The notes under the pieces are model-generated. The model saw only the letters and a program-made list of their open reading frames with translations, had not been told where the DNA came from and searched no databases. A stretch of DNA of 64,000 nucleotides from Zanthoxylum bungeanum (Eukaryota; Streptophyta; Magnoliopsida; Sapindales; Rutaceae), in contig SKCR01032778.1 in assembly GCA_019454045.1 (NCBI GenBank), positions 186,001 to 250,000 of the forward strand. Reading direction: 5' to 3'. The translations under genes and the position numbers were made by a program. This document shows positions 58,637 to 64,000 of this stretch, piece by piece (the stretch's first letter is position 1; the number at the start of each line of letters is the position of its first letter).

Positions 58637-59944
58637 TTATGCGACGATGTACTGATGAATTTGTCGATAGGACCGCAGTTTAAGATACACCCAGTCCTGG
58701 TCCATGAATGAGATATCCTTCCGATGAATGTTGGCAAACCGACGCATAAGGTCTTGAGCCCTCTGTAAGTTGTGCTTGAGCTGCCGTAAAGCCTCATCCC
58801 GATCTAGCAAGTCTTGCTCAACTACTTCCACTGCAGTTTCCCCCCGAATATACTTATGGAGAGTCGGTGGAGGTCGCCCATAAACTATCTCAAAAGGGGT
58901 CTTCGCAATAGAACTATGATAATTAGTGTTATACCAGAATTCGGCCCATGGTATCCATTCAGCCCATAGAGAAGATTGTTCGGAAGCGAAGCAACGAAGA
59001 TACGTCTCCAAACATCTGTTGAGTACCTCAGATTGACCGTCGGTCTCCGGATGGTAAGCTGAGCTCATACGCAACTGAGGGCCCTGCAGCCTGAAGATTT
59101 CGCTCCAAAAATGGCTAAGGAAAATTGGATCCCGATCACTGACGATAGACTTCGGAATGCCATGTAGCCTGACCACCTCTTTGACAAATAACTCAGCAAC
59201 CTTTTTGGCAGTATAAGGGTGTTTGAGTAACAGGAAATGTCCATACTTTGATAGTCGGTCCACTACAACCATGATGACATCGAAACCTTTGGACTTAGGC
59301 AAACCCGATATGAAATCCATGGCAACATCTTCCCAAATCGCCTCCGGAATTGGCAACGGCTGTAATAACCCTCCTGGTGCTGTGGTTTGGTATTTCTCAC
59401 ATTGACATATCTTGCATTCTGCCACGAATTGATAGATGTCTTTTTTCATACCAATCCAGTATACATTGTCAGCTATCCGTCTATAAGTTCTAAATGCCCC
59501 TGAATGGCCACCAACTGGAGAAGAATGAAACTCTTGCATACAAAGCCGGGCCCATTTGGAATGTGAAGGTATTACCATCCGTGTCTTATAAAATAGATTG
59601 TTGTTGCGGAAAACAAAACCCGAATGTAGGCTCGGGTCTCGTGTGATGTCTTGTATGATTGCCGCGAGTTTATGGTCTGTCTGGACAACGCTCTGGATCC
59701 GCTCATGATCTTCCCACAGTGGTAGAGTGATTGTAGTCAACTCCAGGTTCTCATAGACACGGGACAGCGAATCGGCTGCACCATTCTCCTTTCCCGGTTT
59801 ATATACCACTTCAAAATTGTATCCCATTAACTTCACCATCCAATTTTGTTGATCGGGCGTGAGAACTTGCTGTAGAAGTAAATGCTTAAGACTCTTTTGA
59901 TCAGTGTAGACCTTAAACGTCTGCCCAAGAGATATGGCCGCCAA
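58637..59944 (-). pseudogene. Chromovirus RNase H end and integrase core
   Basis: The 435-codon frame begins in RNase H (FKVYTDQKSLKHLL), then the zinc site (EFHSSPVGGHSGAFRT...CKICQCEK) and the catalytic core with DDE residues in MDFISGLP, VSDRDPIF and DGQSEVLNR. It is the longest open pol segment beside the RT frame. A frameshift separates it from the RT frame at about 59840-59944 and another from the chromodomain frame. Confidence 0.9.
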
Positions 59945-61227
59945 TATTGGATCGCCAAGACCAAAGCCATTAACTCCTTTTCATAAGTGGATTTAGCCAA
60001 TGACCTGTCCTTTAAAGCTTTACTGTAATATGCCAATGGTCTTTTGTGTTGCCTAAGTACGACTCCAATTCCCCTACCCAAGGCATCACACTCGATTTCG
60101 AATTCGCAAGAAAAGTCAGGAATTCCCAACACTGGAGCAGTGGTCAACCGTTCTTTCAACTCACGAAATGTCTGTTGTGCCTCCTCATTCCATAAGAACT
60201 GATTCTTTTTAAGTAACTCCGTCAGGGGCCTTGCAATTTTACCATAGTTCTGAACAAACTTCATGTAGTATCCTGTCAAACCCAAAAATCCCCGTACTGC
60301 CTTAACATTTCGCGGAACCGGCCAGTCAACTACACAACGAATCTTACTCGACTCCACTGCCACCCCTTTGTTGCTAACAAGATGGCCCAAGTAATGGATT
60401 TGTTTTTTTCCGAATTGACACTTGCTCGGGTTGGCCACGAAGTGATGCTGCTCTAGAGTTGCCAACACCACTTGTAAATGATCCAAATGTTGCTGCCAAT
60501 GTCGACTATATATCAATATGTCATCAAAAAAAACAAAGACAAATTTCTGTAGGTAAGGCCGAAAGGTATTATTCATAGTCGCCTGGAATGTGGCTGGCGC
60601 ATTCATCAACCCAAACGGCATTACTACAAATTCATAGTGCCCCTCATGCGTCCTGAATGTTATTTTGGCCACATCTTCTTTTTTTACTCTGATTTGGTGA
60701 TACCCAGAACGGAGGTCAATTTTTGAAAAAAACTGAGCCCCATGAACCTCATCCAGCAGTTCCTCAATCACCGGAATTGGATATTTATCCGGAACCGTTA
60801 TGTCGTTCAGCCTCCTATAATCGACAAAAAACCTCCAACTCCCATCTTTCTTTTTGACTAAGATTACAAGACTGGAGTAAGGGGAGTTATTGGGTTGAAT
60901 GACTCCGGCCAATAACATCTCCCGTACCATTCGCTCAATTTCATCCTTCTGGCAGTGAGCGTACCTGTAGGGTCGGACCCGCATGGGACCTTCTCCCTCT
61001 TTAAGCACAATCACGTGGTCCGTCTCACGGTAGGGTGGAAGTTCACTGGATTCCTGAAACACTTTCTCATGGTTTTCTAACAATCGTATGAGCTCCTTCT
61101 TTTGATTCCTCTGTAGTGGTTCATCTTCCTTATCCTCAGAAAACGTCTCTGGCTCCCATGTCAACATACCACAAAACTCAACTTCCATAATTTTTGTAAA
61201 GATCGCAACGCCATTGGGGTCCGACAA
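59833..61227 (-). pseudogene. Chromovirus reverse transcriptase and RNase H start
   Basis: The 464-codon frame includes PYRYAHCQKDEIERMVREML, SRWRFFVDYRRLN-like SWRFFVDYRRLND, FSKIDLRSGYHQIRV and the active-site box FVFFDDILIYSR. Connection and RNase H follow (CEFEIECDALGRGIGVVL, YYSKALKDRSLAKSTYEKEL). All catalytic Asp residues of RT are visible. A frameshift lies at each end. Confidence 0.9.
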
Positions 61228-62048
61228 AGTGACGGATCTCCTTTAAGCACAATTTGCTTCCCCGATTTATAAAACGTCATTGTCATTGATCCCCAATTCA
61301 CACTCACTTCTCCCAATGTCTCTAGCCATGAAATTCCCAAAATCAAATCGACTCCCCCCAATCCAAACAAGTATCCATCGACTCTAATTGGAACATTCCT
61401 CAGTTGTACCTCCAACGATCGACATAAGCCTTCGGAGTGGGTTATGTGGCCATCTCCCAAGCACACCGTGAAGGTTGGTGTGGCTTCCACGGCAAATCTT
61501 AATTTCTCTACTAACTCCCTAGACACAAAATTGTGACTAGCTCCACTATAGACCATAACCACGATGGCCACCTTTCCCAATTTGCCCATGAGTTTCATCG
61601 TCCGTGGCCTAGAGATTCCCCCAATCGAATACATAGGGAGTTCCAAACTTTGCCGGTTTCCCTCATGTCCAACCAACTGGTCAGGTTCTAGGGTTTCCAT
61701 CTCCAAATCATTCTCGCTGTCGATTCTCTCCTCCTCATCCGCCAAAATCGTGACTCTAAAAGATTTGGATGTGCATTTATGTAGGGGTGTGTACGGCTGA
61801 TCACACTGAAAACATAGACCCTTTTCTCTCTTTTTCATATACTCTTGGTAAGATAAGTTTCTTCCTCCACGACCCTGATATGAACTGGTACCCCTACTTT
61901 GATTTTGGTTGTACGAGGGAGCTGCTGGTTGTTGCTGGTGCGTGGGTCTTGAGCTCGCTGAGCTGATGGGGGCTGACCGAGTGCTCTCTGATTTTGAAGA
62001 GTTAGAAATTGCCACTGGTTGTGTTCTACTAACCTCTCCCCTGTTCAT
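61161..62048 (-). pseudogene. Chromovirus gag zinc knuckle and protease, catalytic Asp lost
   Basis: The 295-codon frame has a zinc-knuckle-like CFQCDQPYTPLHKC (residues 79-92) and then the aspartic protease. The active-site triad, normally Asp-Ser/Thr-Gly, reads Tyr-Ser-Gly at residues 167-169 (VVMVYSGASHNFVS; codon TAT at 61550-61548). The flap and C-terminal part (ILGISWLETLG) are intact. Without the Asp this protease cannot cleave the polyprotein. A frameshift to the RT frame lies at 61161-61230. Confidence 0.88.
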
Positions 62049-62072
62049 TCCTCCTCCAGGCCCATACGTTTT

Positions 62073-63053
62073 TTACTCAAGACCTTGACTCAAGTTTCTT
62101 TCACTTGGCCCAAACCCATGGCCCATTAACATACCAGGTCTTCCCCAACTTAATGCATTGCCTCCTTGTCTGCGATTTCTGCCTTCATCTGCCACTTCCT
62201 CTTCCAGCAACCTAGCCAATTCCATGGCTCTCATAATATCTTTTGGTTCAAATACCCTCACTCTTCTTCTAATAGCCTCAGATAACCCATTCAAAAAGTA
62301 CCCTAAATATTGTTCTTCAGGCAATTCCATGATATGAGAAGCTAGTCTTTCAAATTGCTCAATATACTCATCAAGCGAACCTTCTTGTTTTAAGGCCGCC
62401 AGGAATTCAAACGGGTTAGCGCTGCTCCTATCCGAGAACCGCTTAAAGATCTCCGTTGTTAGCGACTCCCACGATATATTTGGAGTTTTTTTCCTTAACC
62501 AACGAAACCAGTGAATAGCCGGACCTTCCATGCTCACCATAGCCAGTGGTATCTTCATCTCCCCCTGGTACGGTGAACTTCAAAAAATTGTTCCGCTCTA
62601 GTAACCCACCCAACTGGATCGGATCCATCAAAGAAAGGCAACTCAACTCGTTTGAGCATCATCCTTCGCTCACCCTCATTAGTTTCTTCCTCTCCCCTGT
62701 CGGTGTGCCTAACCTCCTGTTGGCTAGACGTATCTGTGATTGGGTTAGGGGTCTCTTGCGCTGGTGGGAAGTTTGGTGGTGGATGCTCGGAAGTTTCTCC
62801 CTCTCGGATCGGATTCTTACCCTTCATCCACTGTAACATAACCGTCCGAAATTCATCCATTGCTTCCAGTCTCAGATTTAAGTTCTCCATTGCTCTACAC
62901 TGATTTTTTATCTCATCAATATCACCCCCAATACTTTGTAATTGTGAATTTAAATTTTCTACATTGATTCTTAGTCCCCTCACTTCGCCCTCTACCCTCG
63001 TCGTGTTTTTTTTCCAAATTTTCCACCCTCGACTCCATTCTTGTAGCCGCCAT
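62073..63053 (-). pseudogene. Chromovirus gag
   Basis: The likely start is the Met at 63053 (AATRMESRVENLEKK), 35 bp inside the 5' LTR. An early phase change at an A8 run (about 63008) leads into the 62983-62555 frame with VELPFFDGSDPVGWVTRAEQFF. Another phase change near 62556 leads to 62558-62073 with AIHWFRWLRKK, LAALKQEGSLDEYIEQFERL and YFLNGLSEAIRRRVR (retrotransposon gag domain). A stop at 62075-62073 separates it from the zinc-knuckle frame in the same phase. Confidence 0.85.
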
Positions 63054-63069
63054 CTTCCCTTAATTGGAT

Positions 63070-63087
63070 CCGGCAGGTCGGACCAAT
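63070..63087 (-). promoter_or_regulatory. Putative primer binding site of the chromovirus
   Basis: Just after the 5' LTR the minus strand reads ATTGGTCCGACCTGCCGG. The TGG two bases from the LTR end has the form expected for a tRNA CCA end, but the sequence is not the usual Met-tRNA site. I could not assign the tRNA. Confidence 0.5.
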
Positions 63088-63583
63088 TGATAGATCATGA
63101 TAATATTTGTAGTTTGGTTGTTTGTATGAACGAATGAACACAGAATAATATGAACAGAACAAGAATATAAGAAGAGAAAAAGAGATATCTATATTCCTTT
63201 TATATTCTTGACAATAAAACCAAAACAGTAAAGAGAAACAAGCAGAACAAAATAGCAATTTCCTCAAGCAATCATGCTTTCCGCATTGCTGAGATCCCAC
63301 CTACAAAGGTATACTCCTTAACAAAATAATCTACACCTATAATGATCACCCATAGCATATATATATCCACCACCCCCTAGGCCCTCTAACAGAATCATCA
63401 ACAACAGCATTCCTCACTCCTCAGACAGCTGGCGTGGTTTGTTGTGTGCTTTCCAAGTTTGCCCTTGTTTTCCTCCTCTCATAGACCTGGTGCACCAGAG
63501 GCCTTCCATGCAATTGGGATGAAGGCAAGTTGTAACTTGTGCCATTCCCAGGCCCGGTTGAACAAGCCCATTGATCCCTAACA
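63088..63583 (-). repeat. Chromovirus 5' LTR
   Basis: It is nearly identical to the 3' LTR. Differences seen include one missing T at about 63118, T-to-A at about 63163, and C/A changes around 63343-63520. Confidence 0.9.
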
Positions 63584-64000
63584 GACTCTTGTCCATTTCC
63601 AATGGTATTACTGTACCCATTTTCTCAAAATGCGCTTCTGCAAGACTATAATCTGACATTCTTTCCGCACCAAGTGGACTATTTATGAATGTGATACTAG
63701 AGCTATCGACTTCCACATTCTCTGTATAATTAAGTTCAGCACTTTTATATATTTCCATGCTTACACCTGAAGGTCCTGAACCACTAGTCATCGCCTCTTT
63801 AGTTTTATTTACAGCTAAATGATACTCGAATCATCCTCAACATCCATTTCCATGGGAACAGATACATCCAAATCAACTGAGGATGGACCATGAGCAATGC
63901 TTTTTGTTGACGGCGGATTTTGGTCTCAGGGTAATATTGGAATATCACTCCCGAGAGAATCCTCCTTCAATAGTGAATTTGTTTGGTTATGGGGGACCAA

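Larger units (their letters stand above)
57758..63583 (-). mobile_element. Reina-like Gypsy chromovirus
   Basis: LTRs of 497 bp (57758-58254) and 496 bp (63088-63583) start TGATAGATCATGAT and end TGATCCCTAACA. Flanks are a perfect 5-bp duplication, GACTC (57753-57757 and 63584-63588). Read on the minus strand the order is gag, protease, reverse transcriptase, RNase H, integrase, chromodomain: Gypsy order with the chromovirus mark. Length (5.8 kb) and short LTRs fit the Reina clade. About ten differences separate the LTRs by eye, roughly 2 percent, so it is young. Despite that the polyprotein has several frameshifts. Confidence 0.93.
51405..64000 (-). pseudogene. IYO: MINIYO (RPAP1-like transcription elongation regulator), unprocessed pseudogene
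   Basis: Intact MINIYO binds RNA polymerase II and promotes transcriptional elongation at the onset of cell differentiation. Exon-like blocks read in order on the minus strand from the right edge: 64000-63589 and 57752-57570 (ENCARLQSMSFDEIAQAQ...MEKMNP), 57074-56766 (FSWNAWSKRVEAV), 56330-56196 (GDPGAAGYTIKEAVSLSRS), about 55968-55771, 55265-55160 (LEDNHNYVVLECLKVLQ), around 54860 (GLVRMGIFPKLVYLLE), 54483-54310 (ISIFIAIARHSP), 53325-52530, 52506-52280, 52010-51859 (ATWNALSNVHALELLPPLDK) and 51650-51405 (DAGDKLILRNKLVKSLLRNYS). Splice-like GT/AG borders persist, so it is a duplicated gene and not a retrocopy. In-frame stops lie at 63928-63926, 57622-57620, 53043-53041 and 52872-52870; the 56330-56196 exon needs a frameshift. 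A chromovirus splits one exon. The 5' end lies beyond the window. Confidence 0.88.

Noticed and set aside
58637..61227. Host gene with long open frames
   Set aside because: Reverse transcriptase, RNase H and integrase motifs inside two LTRs with a 5-bp duplication.

Overview
The window is AT-rich nuclear DNA of a dicot-like flowering plant. The evidence is spliced genes of plant-only families (a LOG cytokinin enzyme and an expansin-like A protein), a relic of the plant elongation regulator MINIYO, and a dense load of plant transposons: Copia and Gypsy elements, hAT, CACTA and PIF-type elements, tRNA-derived SINEs and TRIMs. There is nothing bacterial, organellar or viral apart from retroelements. 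The species cannot be named from sequence alone.

Layout. 1-5.3 kb: a Tourist-like MITE, then an apparently intact seven-exon LOG gene on the minus strand (3870-5262). 5.8-11 kb: a TIR element holding part of a Copia LTR, a dated SINE, and a CACTA-type element with a SINE inside it. 11.7-19.5 kb: a decayed minus-strand Copia element. Its left LTR was hit by a hAT transposon whose transposase gene was then split by a hAT MITE; its right LTR was hit by a third hAT-type insertion. 19.5-28.5 kb: no genes, but hAT MITEs, a minisatellite, a SINE, an LTR with a GCGCCGTTGC-type primer site and a small TRIM-like element. 28.5-38.3 kb: a long Gypsy-like LTR carrying a solo LTR, fused after its primer site to a Copia derivative that keeps gag and its 3' LTR but has no pol. 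39.7-40.6 kb: a TRIM in LTR-internal-LTR-internal-LTR form. 41-47 kb: SINEs, MITEs and a 967-bp retroposon with a perfect 16-bp target duplication.

47.3-48.7 kb: an apparently intact five-exon expansin-like A gene on the minus strand, with one GC-AG intron. 51.4 kb to the right edge: an unprocessed, multi-exon MINIYO/RPAP1-like pseudogene on the minus strand. It has nonsense codons and frameshifts, a SINE in one intron and a 5.8-kb Reina-like chromovirus (57758-63583) in a coding exon.

The two live-looking genes (cytokinin activation and wall loosening) are unrelated and tens of kb apart; nothing suggests a cluster. The interest lies in the insertion history: at least ten insertions can be bounded to the base by target duplications and several can be ordered in time by nesting. 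I found no sign of a wholly new biological system.
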